NCBI GenBank assembly: GCA_021397845.1
Contig: CM038053.1
Coordinates: 109,715,825-109,779,824, forward strand
Length of the DNA: 64,000 bases
Source: Areca catechu
Lineage: Eukaryota > Streptophyta > Magnoliopsida > Arecales > Arecaceae
Direction: 5' to 3'
Shown: piece by piece, positions 1 through 11,817 of the stretch
Numbering within the stretch: position 1 is the first letter of the stretch
How the letters are laid out: each line of letters starts with the position of its first letter
Translations under genes and position numbers: made by a program
Notes under the pieces: model-generated
What the model was told of the DNA's origin: nothing
What the model saw: only the letters and a program-made list of their open reading frames with translations
The model's database searches: none

Positions 1-739
1 AGACTTCTTTTTCAAGGTTTCTATTGAGGAAAGTAGTCTTTACATCCATCTGCCAGATCTCATAGTCATGGTATACTGCTATGGCAAGCAGTATCCAAAT
101 GGACTTGAGCATGGCTATTGGAGAAAGGTTTTATCATAGTCTACCCTATGTTTTTGTCTAAAACCTTTTGCTACCAGCCTAGCCTTATAGGTCTCAACTC
201 AACTCCTCTCTAATCTTCTTCTTGAAGACCCATTTACACCCTATCAGGTTAATTCCTTCAGGTGGATCTACCAAGGTCCAAACCTGATTGGAATACATGG
301 AGTCTATTTCAGATTTCATGGCACCAAGCCACTTGTCGAGTCCCTACTCTCGACAGCTTCCGAATAGGTCACAGGATCATGATCCTGTATGATACTGGCT
401 TCATTGTCATCCCGATGACAAAGCCATATCTGAAAGGTGCTCCCCGCACCCTCTCTGACCTTCGGAGAGGAGGTGTGTATTGTGGTTGTTCTTGATCTAT
501 AAGAACCTCTGGTTGAGGAACTTCACTTGAAGGCTCATCAGTTTGTTGGTTCTATTCTTCACACAACTCAAGTGAAGAATCACTACATCCTTCTTGGATA
601 AACTCATGTTCCAAGAATGTAGCATGCCTACTGACAATAATCTTCTGCTCAGTAGCATTATAAAAGAGGTATCCCTTACCTTCTTTTGGATAACAACAAA
701 CCTACACTTGTCAGCCCTAGCACTTAATTTATGCCCCAA
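1..739 (-). pseudogene. Copia A: integrase C-terminal linker and start of reverse transcriptase (broken)
   Basis: This is the 3' part of the pol gene of copia element A, read on the minus strand and cut by the window edge. At about 1-75 the reverse strand reads HDYEIWQMDVKTTFLN, the conserved start of the copia RT palm. Positions 262-739 hold the integrase-to-RT linker, which is low in conservation and frameshifted. The best match in this window is the same region of element C (15181-16212), which has the same residues in an open frame. RT would use the genomic RNA as template in the virus-like particle. Several stops and frameshifts make it non-functional. Family assignment is firm. The exact end is unknown because the element continues left of the window. 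Confidence 0.85.
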
Positions 740-1641
740 GTTATTCTTGACATAAGCATGGTAACCCCAAATCCTTAAGTACTTAAGACTTGGTCTTTTA
801 CCATTCTATAACTCAAATGGAGTGCTACTTACTGACTTAGATGGAACCCTGTTTAATATGTATGCAGCAGTCTCCAAGGCATGTCCCCAGAAAGAAATGG
901 AAAGATCTGTGAAGCTCATCATGGACCTCACCATGTCCAACAAGGTACGATTTCTCCTTTCTGTCACTCCATTTAACTGGGGTGTATAAGGAGGGGTCCA
1001 TTCAGAAATAATGCCTTTATCCTTGAGATGGTTCAAAAACCACTAGACAAGTATTCTCCTCCTCGATCAGACTGAAGAGCTTTAATACTAAGTCCAGTTT
1101 ATCTTTCAACCATACTCTAATATTCTTTAAACTTATCAAAGGCTTCGGACTTGTGTTTCATAAGATATACATAATCGAACCTTGATAAATTATCAATAAA
1201 AGTGATGAAATAAGAATATCCTCCTCTAGCCTGAGTTGATATAGGTCCATACACATTAGTATGTACAAGACCTAACAATTCAGTTGCCCTTTCTTCATAT
1301 CCGGTGAATGGAGACTTGGTCATTTTCCTTTGAGGCAAGACTCACAAGTTCCTAATGATTGAAAATCATCAGGGTCAAAGTAATCCTCTTTGACTAACTT
1401 GTTTATCCTTGACTCACTGATATGACCTAACCGGTAATGCCAGAGATATGTAATATGACATTATCTCTTTTTCTCTTCTTGTCATCTACAAGAAGTATTT
1501 CATCATTGAGTACTAAAGTTAGAAGACCATTCACAAAGCAACCATGCCCAAATATTGTATTATTATGAAGAATAGAGCAGCCACTGTTCTTTACACTTAT
1601 TTCATATCCTTGTTGTAACATGGGTATAGTAATAATATTTC
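740..1641 (-). pseudogene. Copia A: integrase region with GAG-pre-integrase segment (broken)
   Basis: Minus-strand integrase remnant of element A. Two blocks are readable. About 1117-1338 encodes the N-terminal part of the core (TELLGLVHTNVYGPIS, FIDNLSRF). About 806-1036 encodes the block around the catalytic glutamate (TPPYTPQLNGVTERRNRTLLDMVRSM). The GAG-pre-integrase region lies at about 1340-1640. A stop and a frameshift separate the blocks. In C the two blocks are joined by the SDRGGEYLS segment, which carries the second catalytic aspartate; here that part is decayed. Integrase would insert the cDNA into chromosomes. Confidence 0.85.
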
Positions 1642-2085
1642 TTACATATTTGGCACATAGTAGCATTCTTCCAAATTTATGATATTACCCGAAGGTAATA
1701 ACAGAAGATAGGTGCCCACAACTTCAGTATATATTGGTTCTCCACTTTCCCCATATAATTTGAAGTCACCTTTCTTCAAATTTTTAATTCTGTGGAGTCC
1801 TTGTAAAGATTTACAAATATGTGACCCACATGCGGTATCCAATATCCATGAATTAGAAATAGATTCACTCAATGATAAATTGGTTTGTATAATGTACAAA
1901 CCCTTAGATGCACCACTTGCATCTAGCTTCACATTTGCAAGACAAGTCTTGCAATCCTTCTTCCAATGCCCAAACATGCTACAATGGAAACAGGCTCCAT
2001 CAGCCTTCTTCCTCAACCAGTCCACAGTTTGAACTGGTTAACTTATTAGCATCCAAGATGCCCTCAGTGATAAGTTTGAAGCTAT
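1642..2085 (-). pseudogene. Copia A: gag remnant with zinc knuckle, fused to protease; gag core deleted
   Basis: Reading on the minus strand, the first residues match the gag N-terminus of element C (ILDANKLT), but the start codon is ATA at 2083-2085. Only about 20 residues later the sequence jumps to a CCHC zinc knuckle (CFHCSMFGHWKKDC, about 1951-1992). The roughly 200-residue UBN2-type capsid core present in C (17430-18000) is missing. The protease follows with the motif SWILDTACGSHICKSL; its catalytic Asp codon is near 1837-1839. The element could not encode a normal capsid. The deletion joins a DWLR-encoding sequence to the knuckle region. Confidence 0.82.
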
Positions 2086-2281
2086 TATTTAAATATCCTA
2101 TATTTAATTAAAGAACAATATCAACAGATGACACAAGATAACATCCATAACTAGATAAGGGCTTTCTATCTAATTATGTCTCCTACTATTTTCTTCAAAT
2201 ACCATAACCCTCAACTATGGTAAGCGAGAAACCTTTCCCAGTTTCCTTAGTCGGGTTGAGATCCTTATTTCTCATGAGTGC

Positions 2282-2577
2282 TTGTGTATGCACAACAAAC
2301 ACACATGAGTTCAAAGGTAGGACAACCTTTCCAATTGCAACCCGTGCAATTCTCAACAATTATCTTTGCCTTTAAGACACTTATGGCCTTGTGTATGCAC
2401 AACAAACCATAATGTCTTAGTTTAGTCGAAACCTTATTTTCATATAGCCATGATTGAATAATGTTACCCTTATGTATGCACAACAAAGCAACATTTCCAA
2501 CCATGCCATAAAGTACTAAGTGCACCAAGACAAATCTTATATCAAACCCTAGAGTAGGCCTTGTGTATGCACAACAA
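2282..2577 (-). repeat. Four leader boxes TTGTG-TATG-CACAACAA in copia A
   Basis: Copies lie at 2282-2298, 2389-2405, 2470-2486 and 2561-2577. Each has inverted arms TTGTG and CACAA around the four-base spacer TATG, followed by CAA; the third copy has an arm mutation (TTATG). Spacing is about 80-107 bases. The same four-box layout occurs in the leaders of B and C with other spacers. The function is unknown. Confidence 0.85.
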
Positions 2578-3045
2578 ACCTACTATAGTCTTGACATAAA
2601 TTTGGCTTAGCATGAAGGAAGGTAAAATATAGTACACTTAACCAATTAGCATTACCAAATTAAGATTTAGATATGACCAAATTGGCCAGGTGAGTGGAAG
2701 GGGTGAGGGGGTCCCTCCGTTGCTTTCCTTAGACAACATTAGATTGGCCAGGTCAGTCAACGAAACCAATTAAAAACCTCATTCCCTTTACCTTCCCAGA
2801 ACCACTTGCCTAGACACCAATTGGCTGATCAAACCCTAACCGGTTTTGCTTCTTGACTAAGTTTTATACTATGACTAAATATGGTTTTTGATGAGGGCTT
2901 TGATGGTCTCAAAACACATTGCAAAACTATCATGATAATAATGTTTATTACTACTAGTATAAACATAAACATGATATCCAAGTTTATAACAATATAAACC
3001 CAATGCATATCACTCTAGCATATGCATTAAAATTCATGTCATCAA

Positions 3046-3103
3046 GCATATTACCCTAATATGCATAGCATTATATGACAATTAGCATATTACCCTAATA
3101 TGC
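3046..3103 (-). other. Two perfect short hairpins in copia A leader
   Basis: GCATATTA-CCC-TAATATGC occurs at 3046-3064 and again at 3085-3103. Each has 8-base arms and a 3-base loop. Elements B and C have differently sequenced inverted repeats at the corresponding leader position. Confidence 0.75.
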
Positions 3104-3413
3104 AAATCAAGACATGATAAAATACCTTTCACCTCACTTATTAATGGGATATGGCCACAGCGGCACCCCTACATGCCATAGGAGACCAATTGAATGGGAA
3201 GAGAGGGCCTTTAAACCCTACTTGGCTCCTATAACTGAACGGCCATGGTAACTAACCCAATCCAAAGCAGTTACTTGGTTCATGCATAATTTCATATTGA
3301 CATAATATCATACATATGAACATGGTCGAGTCGACTCAATAAGGTTCGAGTCGGCTCGGTAGTGGAATTTAATCAAAGTCCAAAATGATTCATAATTGGA
3401 ATGCCACAAGGAT

Positions 3414-3427
3414 GGCTCTGATACCAC
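3414..3427 (-). other. PBS of copia A (initiator tRNA-Met)
   Basis: The minus strand reads TGGTATCAGAGCC immediately downstream of the LTR, complementary to the 3' end of plant initiator tRNA-Met. It fixes the LTR edge at 3428. Confidence 0.92.
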
Positions 3428-6066
3428 TGATGGGAATTCTCCCAGGATCCCGGGGATCATGCAGAATGTGGATTAATTAACTTTCAATAAAATTTCATTG
3501 CATGATACCTTAACATGTATAACATGTATAGAAAACCCTAATTCCCAGGAACTCCTTGTGCAATATCAACTAATGAATCATAAAATAGAGTCAAGAAAAA
3601 TACCTGGATCGCTGAAACCCAACTTTTCCACAAGGTTCACAAGTGCAAACCCTCCAACGGTGATCCACACAAAACTCGGACCAAGGAAGAACTCCTTCTT
3701 CAAGTTGCTTGGAGAAGTGGAACTCTTTCGGCAGTTTTTGGTCTATTGACCACTATAGGACACCCTGTCCTACTGAAGGGCACTCAAGACACTGTCCTAA
3801 ACCACTTTAGATTCTAGGACTACCCTCTTCTAGGACCCTACAAGCTTATGTCCTAAAACCAAGCCTTGTCCTAGTGTAGAAGAACTTGTCTTAAGAAGAC
3901 AAGTCTTGACCTAAAACAGAAAGGAGGGCGGGAGAAAGTGGAAGACTCTCAGACAGACTCTCGAGAAAATAAAAACACTGATCTCAGAAGACCAAAGAAG
4001 AAGAAGTTGTGTTTCTCATTTCATCATACCTCTATTTATAATCTCAGATGGGGCGTGAAATGCATCCCGACAACACTTATCAGATATGAAATATCATATA
4101 TGATAAGACTCTTCGGGAATGGAGAGTCATCTGTGTCCTTTCACTTACCAGATCAATCCCCATCATGCCATGTGTCAAATACCAGTTTCTGAGATAGGGA
4201 TTGCCTCTTCTAATCTGAAAGTAACGTGAGGCTTGAAGAGTTTCAGAGGCAGAAGGACTCTACCTTCTGTTGTGCGCACGCATATGAAGAGGCGTGACTC
4301 TTCATGTGCACGCCACCTTTCACACCTCCTCAAGCCATCCCATTCAAACTTTAAACTGGTCTTTTGACTTGTCAAGGTATGGGGATTGATATAAAAGGTG
4401 CCTTCCTGATGAAGCTCCCAGAGTCTCATCTGCAGAAGGACTCTCAGTCCATCTATGCACCATACTTTTTCCCGAGTGCACCAAAGGGTGCCAATAGTCT
4501 TTCCCTTTCCATTAATAATCCGTCCAAAGCATCAAATTGACTTAGTCAAACATATGCAATATGGGTGTCATTGGAAAGGGAATCAAATAAACTTTCTGAT
4601 CATATCTTTTATTTTCAGATAAGAGGTTTGTAGCTTCTTTTATACCTTTTTTGAAGTTAAGGTATCATGTAGGTACCAAGAGTCCTATGCCATTGGGAAT
4701 CTTCATATATGGCGCCTAACATGCCCAAAAATCCAAATAAAAATCAGATCAAGCTCTGATTTGGCTAGCCCCACTTAGGACTCAACCTAATTTAGGTTTT
4801 CTATAATTAGGTTAGCCCAATTAACAAGCAACCGAACCCAATCCAATTGGATTAGGAATTAGGTTAGCCTAATATGCTAGTATACAATCTGGCTAACCAA
4901 TTAAGACCTTATGACCTAATTAAATCATGAATGACTTCCTTGGAAAAGTCTCTATTGTGTGTGACCCTTTGGATTCCACATCTAGCCAGCAATAGGTTTA
5001 GATTTGAGCCGATTCAATCCGATCGAACCCGATTGACCTAATTAGGTCAATTGGCTCACAGAACCTATTGTCCAATTCGAATCACACATCGAATTTACTC
5101 ATGAAACTAAACCAACTGGTTCATAAAAACTACAAGAAAAGATTGACAATCTAGCAACGTGTCATACTTGCCCGGAATGAAAATTTGATGAAAATATCAA
5201 AATATCCTTCAGTAGTAAGTTACCGTGCAATTTAATCTTTCGATCCTCCCATAGCTCCCATTATCCCGATTAAGTGACAGGTATGGATATATGTCAATCC
5301 CTAACACTTAATCATATTGAGTCTCAGCTCGATCATGAGGACTCAACTAATGACTGATTAGATTCCACTAATCTCATCCTGCTTTGATCAAAGGCTCCTT
5401 GAGTTACTCATCCAAGAGATTGCATGGGATAACAATTCCTCTTACCAAGAATGATCGATTCCTTGTTCGTCAACTCACATCCTTCGTACACCTTCCACCA
5501 TACCCAGAATACCCCGTACATGTCGCAATGGCACGAATGAGTATGAACCAAAGTATGGCTTAGTGTGCACAAGGAACCATGGTGACCTCAGGGCTAAAGA
5601 TCACATGCACATCTTCTACTCTGGGATCTATCTTTTGACAAGTAATAAGACTTCCATAAGATAGTTCCGATACGGATCACTCTAGTGTACTCATTCCCTG
5701 ATGAGCACCCTTATCTTGTATTAGTATCCCTACACAAGTGGTTGTGAGATCAACCACCCTCATCAACTAAGCATACATAGGATAAGCTAGTCTTTTCGGA
5801 TTCTTCGATCCCCGAATCGATGGTCCAATGACTAGGAACATTCTAGATTAGGATTTATAGGAAATTAGGTCTCACTATTATGAACTCCATCATAACCCTA
5901 ATTCTATTGCCCTACTCTGTGGGATTCATCATAATCAATAAAAAACATGACACAGCAGTAAATGATGAATCAAATGCTTTTATTAATATGAAAGTATATC
6001 ATGCATGAGCTGGAAATTTATAAAAAAGCCCTCATAATGATTGGCTCTTAGGGCACTTTTCTATCA
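3428..6066 (-). repeat. 5' LTR of copia A
   Basis: Begins TGATGGGAATTC next to the PBS and ends CTATCA, consistent with TG...CA LTR ends. The length, about 2.6 kb, resembles the 2.35 kb LTRs of B and C. The right-hand end (attggctcttagggca...tatca) aligns with the right ends of the LTRs of C (ttggctttcagggca...tttca) and B. The partner LTR lies outside the window. No host coding sequence was seen inside it. Confidence 0.85.
4031..4040 (-). promoter_or_regulatory. TATA-like box in LTR of copia A
   Basis: The minus strand reads TATAAATAGA, matching the position and sequence of the TATA box in the LTR of C (CTATAAATAG). It is the likely core promoter for the element's RNA; the start site is inferred only. 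Confidence 0.55.
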
Positions 6067-6386
6067 CTACAAAGGTCAAAATCCAGAAGGCTGTCAAGAG
6101 GAGTCCTAGTCAAGCAAGCAACTGAAGTAGGAGTTCTTCCTTGGGTCAATTCCTGTATGGATCACCGTTGGAGGGCTTACACTTGTGAGCCTTGTGGAAA
6201 GAAGTAAAAAATAGCATTTAAAATATGTTTCCTGTACTTCATTTATGATTCATTAGTTGATAATGTCTAAGGGGATCCAAGAATTAGGGTTTCTTCTAGC
6301 TAGTTAAGGTTTTCATGCTTGAATTTTTTTTTTAAATTCACTTCCGCAAGTAGCATGATGACCTAGGCTCCTATAAATCCTTTCAA
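6067..6386 (+). repeat. Inverted fragment of an A-like LTR
   Basis: This stretch matches the reverse complement of part of the A LTR (about 3430-3720): shared strings include GGAGTTCTTCCTTGG, TGGATCACCGTTGGAGGG and TTTATGATTCATTAGTTGATA. It is thus the PBS-side end of a related LTR in the opposite orientation. It abuts the truncated integrase linker of B at about 6386. It could be the end of a third, mostly deleted element or a rearrangement breakpoint. Confidence 0.7.
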
Positions 6387-7320
6387 TTAATAGGTACTTG
6401 TGGTTGAGGAATTTGAGGTTGATTATCTATAGGAGTAGGTTGATGATCTTGTACTTCATAAAGTTCAAGTATCCTTCCACTACCTCCTTGGATAAATTTC
6501 TTTTCCAAGAAAGTAGCATGCCTACTGACAAAAAACTTTTGTTTAGTAGAAGGATAAGAGAGGTATCTAATACCTTCTTGAGGATAACCTATGAACCTAC
6601 ATTTATCAGTCCTAGCACTCAACTTATGTCCAAATATATTTTAATATAAGCTGGGCTACCCCAAATTTTAAGATATTTAAGACTTGATCTTTTGCCTTTC
6701 CATAATTCATTTGGAGTGCTAGATACTAATTTTGATGATACTCTGTTTAGTATATAAGCAGCAGTCTCTAGGGCATAACCCTAGAAAGATACAGGAATAT
6801 TAGTGAAGCTCATCATGGACCTTTCCAAGTCTAACAAGGTACGATTTCTCCTTTCTGCTAGACCATTTAGTCATGGTCTAAATGGAGGTGTCCATACTAA
6901 GAGAATGCCTTTATCCTTAAGATGATCAAGAAACTCACTAGATAAGTATTCTCCTCCTTAATCTGATCGAAGGATTTTAATACTCTTTTTAGTTTGTTTC
7001 TAAACCATGCTTTGCTACTCTTTAGATTTATCAAAGGCTTCGAATTTATGTTTCATAAGATACATATATCCAATCTTAGATAAATCATCAGTAAAGGTGA
7101 TGAAATAAGAGTATCCTTCTCTGGCTTGAGTTGACATGGATCCACATACATCTGTATGTATTAATCCTAATAACTCAGTTGCCTTATCTCCATGACTAGT
7201 AAATGAAGATTTAGTCATTTACCCATGAGAAAGGATTCACAAGTTCCTAATGATCGATAATCATAAGGATCAAAGAATTTATCTTTGTATAACTTATTTA
7301 TCCTAGACTCACTAATATGA
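6387..7320 (-). pseudogene. Copia B: integrase remnant; RT and RNase H missing
   Basis: Minus-strand integrase of element B. 7015-7218 reads TELLGLIHTDVCGSM and FTDDLSKIGYMYLMKHK, the integrase core start. 6383-6622 reads the post-core segment and linker (ARTDKCRFIGYPQEGIRYLSYP). The catalytic-Glu block near 6790-6880 is recognisable but out of frame. The gene ends abruptly at about 6386 against an inverted LTR fragment, so RT and RNase H are absent. Many stops and frameshifts are present; it looks older than C. Confidence 0.82.
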
Positions 7321-8614
7321 CCTAGTCGACAATGCTAGAGAAAAGTGACGTTAACATCTTCTCCCTTTTTTTTTTCATATTTTCAACAAGTAAAACTTTA
7401 TCATTGAGTGAAAGAACTAAAAGACCATTAACAAATAAACATGTTCCAAAAAACTTATTAGAATGCGAAATAGAGCATCCACTACTTTTTATTAATTTCA
7501 AAATATTGTTGTAATAACAAGGGTACAGAAATAATATTTCTAATAATATTTGGAACATAGAATTAGTCTTTCACTTCTAAAATTTTGCTTGAAGGCAAGA
7601 ACAACAGATAGGAGCCCCTAGCTTTCGCTTGAATGGCTTCACCATTCGCACCATAAAGCTTGAAGTCACCCTTTCTCAAGCTTCTAATTCTGTGAAGTCC
7701 ATGCAAAGACTTGCATATATGCAACCCACATGCAGTATCCAATACCTATAAATTAGAAGCTGAACTACTCAATCACAAGTTAGTTTGTATCATGTACAAA
7801 CCATCTATGCTCCACCAGCATCATGATTCAAGCTAGCAAGATATGACTTGTAGTTCTTTTTCCAATGTCCCTACTTGCTATAGTGAAAACAGGTTCCCAA
7901 CAGAGGGCTTCTTTGCCTTCTTTCTTTTCTTAATGCTTTTCTTAGGGTTCCAATTTCTCTTTAAACCCTTTTTCATTACCATTTTTTCTTCTCATCAATT
8001 AGAAGAAGATGAGCCTTATCCTCTTTCAAATGGCTCTCAGCTATCTTAAGCATGTTAAGCAGCTCTGGTAATGGAAGGTTCAGTTGTTCACGTGATAGTT
8101 CATGATAAACTAAGAGAAGGATTCAGCAAGTGATTGCAGGATAAAGTCCTGATTAAGCTCTTCATCCATAACAAATCCTAATTAACCTAATTAAGTGATT
8201 AAGTCAATCATCTTTAGTATATGGACTTGAACATATAAGCCCTCACTCATACATGCTTGGAACAACTACTTTGATATTTTATATCGGGCAGTCCTACTAT
8301 GCTTTCCATAAAGCTCTTTAAGATTGAGCAGCATGGACTGAGGTTCCATATCTTCATGTTACCTCTGCAATTCATTGCTTTTAGAGGCCAACATAATGCA
8401 GTTGATAGTTAAATTTTCATTCTACCACATTTTATTTATGGCACTTTCCTCCTCCGAAGCATCATCTTTGATTGGATCTAGTCAAGAGAATTGAGGATGT
8501 AGGATACCTTCTCCTGAGTTAAGACAATTCTCAGGTTCCTTAACCAATCCACATAATTAAGATCGGTCAACTTATTGGCATCTAAATACCCCACAGTGAT
8601 AAAGTAGAAGCCAT
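7321..8614 (-). pseudogene. Copia B: gag and protease remnant
   Basis: The start is the minus-strand ATG at 8612-8614, aligning with the gag start of C (ILDANKLT, NYVDWLRNL). The UBN2-type gag region spans about 7900-8600 with many breaks. The zinc knuckle near 7850-7895 has lost cysteines (C-F-H-Y...GHWKKN-Y) and contains a stop. The protease motif near 7700-7760 reads LDTACGLHIC. The GAG-pre-integrase segment follows to 7321. Unlike A, the gag core is present. It is non-functional. Confidence 0.8.
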
Positions 8615-8811
8615 AATATTAATTTACATAAATAAAGAACAATGTATAAGCAAACCACTCAAGATGATATACATAATTAGATAAGGACTTATCAATCTAA
8701 TTGTATCTCCCACTATTTCTCTATGAATACCTTAGCCCTCCCCTATGGTAAGCGAGAAACCCTAACATGATTTCTTTAATGGGGTTGAGATTCCAATTCC
8801 TTATAAATGCA

Positions 8812-9108
8812 TTGTGTTTACACAATAAATAGTTATGAGTTCAATGGTAGGAAATTTTTTTTTCTAATTGTAACCCATGCAACTCTCAACATGACAGCTG
8901 CCTCTAAGACACTTATAGTCTTGTGTTTACACAACAAACTATAATGTCATAGTTTAGTCAGATCCTTCATTTCTATATGGTCATGATTAAATAATGTTGT
9001 CCTTGTGTTTACATAACAAATCAACATCAATAATCATGCTATACAGCATTTGATGCACCAAGATAAATTTTACATCAAACCTATAGTAGGCCTTGTGTTA
9101 CATAACAA
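8812..9108 (-). repeat. Four leader boxes TTGTG-TTTA-CACAACAA in copia B
   Basis: Copies are at 8812-8828, 8931-8947, 9003-9019 and 9093-9108. All have a TTTA spacer (one T shorter in the last copy) between TTGTG and CACAA-like arms; the last two have a CATAA arm. Positions and number correspond to the boxes in A and C. Confidence 0.82.
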
Positions 9109-9487
9109 GCCTATTATACTTTTGACATAAATTTGGCTTAGCATGAAGAAAGGTAATTAGTAGTATTTGATCAATTAGCATTTCCAAATCAAGGTCTAAA
9201 TCAATCAAACTGGCCAGGTAAGTGGGAGAAAGGTGCGAGGCACCTCGTGCTTGCCTTAGACACCAAAGATTTTGGCCAAGTAACAGATCCATTAAAAACC
9301 ACATTTTCTTTACCTTCCCAGAATCACTTTTCTAGACACCAATCAATCAATAAAATCCTAAATAGACTTGCATTATAATTTTATAATACTATGACTAAAT
9401 ATAATTTTTAAGAGGCTTTCATGGTCACACATCCTATACTACAAACTATCTAACAAGCATACAACAACATCATATGTGCCAAGTGTA

Positions 9488-9560
9488 TCATCATTCTAGG
9501 ACAATCTTACAACATAGAAGATCACTGCTATGTTAGGATAACCTTATTTTAGAATGATGA
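9488..9560 (-). other. Leader hairpin of copia B
   Basis: Outer arms TCATCATTCTA and TAGAATGATGA are perfect inverted repeats 73 bases apart end to end, with a smaller internal inverted repeat (ACATAG...CTATGT). The equivalent hairpin in C has arms TCATCATACT and AGTATGATGA, so an arm base changed together with its partner. Confidence 0.72.
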
Positions 9561-9703
9561 CTGAATAATCTAAATATATCTTTATGTCGATTAGGGTTTT
9601 AGTGAAACCCTAATCAGTGGCATACACTAATCAACAAATGCTACAACTATTATGCTAGACATAATCAACCAAACATTTCACTATTAATTGAGTGAATCTA
9701 GGT

Positions 9704-9717
9704 GGCTCTAATACCAT
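9704..9717 (-). other. PBS of copia B (decayed)
   Basis: The minus strand reads TGGTATTAGAGCC just downstream of the LTR. It is the initiator tRNA-Met PBS with one C-to-T change. Confidence 0.85.
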
Positions 9718-11432
9718 TGTTGGGTTATGGTTTTGCAGTGAAAGATCGAATTTTAAACATTTAATCCTTGAAACCCTAGTCAACCAAAACCTTAGACCTA
9801 GAACTACATTGATTATATTAATTAACAAGATAAAATAATAGGAAATGGAAGAATACATGTCATGCTAATATCCCTTATTCTACTAGGTATACAAGCATAT
9901 GCCCTCCAGAAGTGATCCACCTAGGAATTAGATCAAGGAAATACTCCTCTTTCTTGCTTGACTCTTTCGAATAGCCTTTCTTCATTTAGCAACCTTTCTT
10001 CTCTTCTAGGACCTTCTTTCTTTCAAAGAGTACCTCAAATATTATCAAAATCCCTCTTGTTATCCTATTATCCTTTCTAATTCTCTTTTCAAGTACTTGT
10101 CTTAAAATGGCAGACTTATTTTAACTAAGGAGTTGTCCTAACAAGAAAAGAAGAGAGCTATTAGGACAAACTTTAGATGCTTTGGTTTCAATCACCAAAG
10201 TCTTTAAATAGGAAGCGAAAAGGCACATAATACACCCTTTTATCTGCCCTTAGTCTGATATTTAACATATCATATAAGACCCTTCAAGCAGAAGGAGTCT
10301 TTTGACAGAAAAGTGTAAAGTGAAATGTTATTTCACTAATATTTTTGTGCCAAGAGTTGCTTATCACAACTCTTCAAAAAAAATTGGTAATTAGTCTTTA
10401 ATTTTGAAATTAAAGACTTGGTCCAACATCCCAATAGGTGTATAAATTAGAAAGGCTTATTTGAAAAAAAGGTGATTAATAAGCAGAAGGACTCTAGTCC
10501 ATCCCATGCGCCATATTATCCAACTGCATCCCTTCATGAAATCATGCCCATTATTACATATTTTGATCGATCAAATCTAGTCCAAATGTGAACCTATTAG
10601 AGAGTATAGGGCTTAAGGCTTATCACCAAAAGGTGATTTAATTGCAGAAGGACTATTCATCCTTCTATACCCTTTAAAAAATGTGTACATCAATATAGGC
10701 ACCAAGAGTCCCAAGCCCTTGGAACTCTTGGTTAAATCAATGGATAAAGGCTATAAAATTAGGATAAATCCTAATTTGGCTGCTCCACTTAAGGCTCAAC
10801 CCAATTGAAGTCCTACTCAAATTAGTTAGTACAAATAGCAAGCATTTAAACCCAATTCAATTAGGTTAGGAGTTAGGCTAGCCACATATGCTAGTATATT
10901 AATTAGCTAGCCAATTAGGATCCTATGACCTTAATAAAAATATAAATGACTTCTTTGATCAATTTCTTAATGTGTATGACCCTTTAAGCTCCTTATCTAG
11001 CTAGCAATAGGTCTAGGTTCATGTCAATTTAGTTTGATTAGAAATCAACTAATCGAATTAGATCAAATCGAGCTAACCCTAGCTGCCAATTTGAACTATC
11101 TTTCAAATTTACTCATGAATTCAATCAATTTAATTCATAATAACCTATAAGACATGATTAATATCTAGAAAAATATATTGCCTACCTAGAAAATAAAAAA
11201 TTTGATTGAAATTATCAAAATACCCTTCAATGACAAGTTACTATGTATTGAATCCTTCGATATTCCTTTATCCCAAATAAGTGATGGATATGAAAAATTA
11301 TCAAACCTTCAAACCTTATTCATTCAAATCTCAAATCACTAATGAAGACATGACTGATAAAAGATTAGAAAACCTTTTCTATTTTCATCCTACTTTGATC
11401 AAAGACTTCCCGAGTCATTATTTGATGACATT
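9718..11432 (-). repeat. 5' LTR of copia B, left part (split by element H)
   Basis: Starts TGTTGGGTTATGG beside the PBS. At 11432 it is interrupted by the 40.9 kb insertion H and continues at 52390. The five bases before the insertion (acatt, 11428-11432) recur at 52385-52389. Text on both sides aligns with the C LTR (for example the gatcaattccttgttgacc region), confirming one LTR of about 2364 bases. A TATA-like TTTAAATAGG lies near 10203-10212. Confidence 0.9.
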
Positions 11433-11817
11433 TGTTGGGTTAGCCATTGATTTTGATGATTAACAAAATGTTGAGTACCTATCTTATACTAATATTTCAA
11501 ATATAGTTTTGAGTTTCAGATTACGGGCACCTCAAATTCTCCAAAGAAAAGTATCTTGAAGTTTTGTGAAACTCATGCTTTAGGAAGTCTTCTCATCATG
11601 AAAAAGGGCTAAAAAATGTTCAATTATTGTTTACATAAGTGCATTTAATGTTTAATTATGTATCCTTATGTTTCTAGGTCATTTGGCACTCATTTTGGCA
11701 TTTTTCAGACTCAAGTGTCGACTCAAGCAGTTCCAAGTGTCGACACTTCAGTGAATGGCATGCAAAAATCCTGACTGGCATGCCAAGTTTCGATACCCGA
11801 ATTTCAAGTGTCGACAC
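11433..11817 (+). repeat. 5' LTR of H, first part (split by element C)
   Basis: Aligns with 50925-51310, the start of the 3' LTR (ttgattttgatgattaacaaaa...gagtttcag). Element C inserted at 11817/11818 with TSD gacac, and the LTR resumes at 27848. The break falls inside a copy of the palindrome AAGTGTCGACACYT. Confidence 0.9.

Larger units (their letters stand above)
2086..3413 (-). other. Copia A: untranslated leader
   Basis: About 1.3 kb between the lost gag start and the PBS, read on the minus strand. No convincing coding sequence is seen. It contains four inverted-repeat boxes (2282-2577), a hairpin-bearing block shared with other elements (2690-2830), and a pair of short perfect hairpins (3046-3103). 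The corresponding leaders in B and C are of similar length and carry the same ordered parts. Confidence 0.75.
8615..9703 (-). other. Copia B: untranslated leader
   Basis: A non-coding leader of about 1.1 kb on the minus strand. It carries four inverted-repeat boxes (8812-9108), the leader block shared with other elements (about 9205-9355), and a long imperfect hairpin (9488-9560). No coding sequence is supported. Confidence 0.72.

Noticed and set aside
3414..3427. Possible tRNA gene fragment (GCTCTGATACCA)
   Set aside because: Only the 12-18 bases complementary to a primer tRNA are present, directly at LTR borders. These are primer-binding sites, not tRNA genes.
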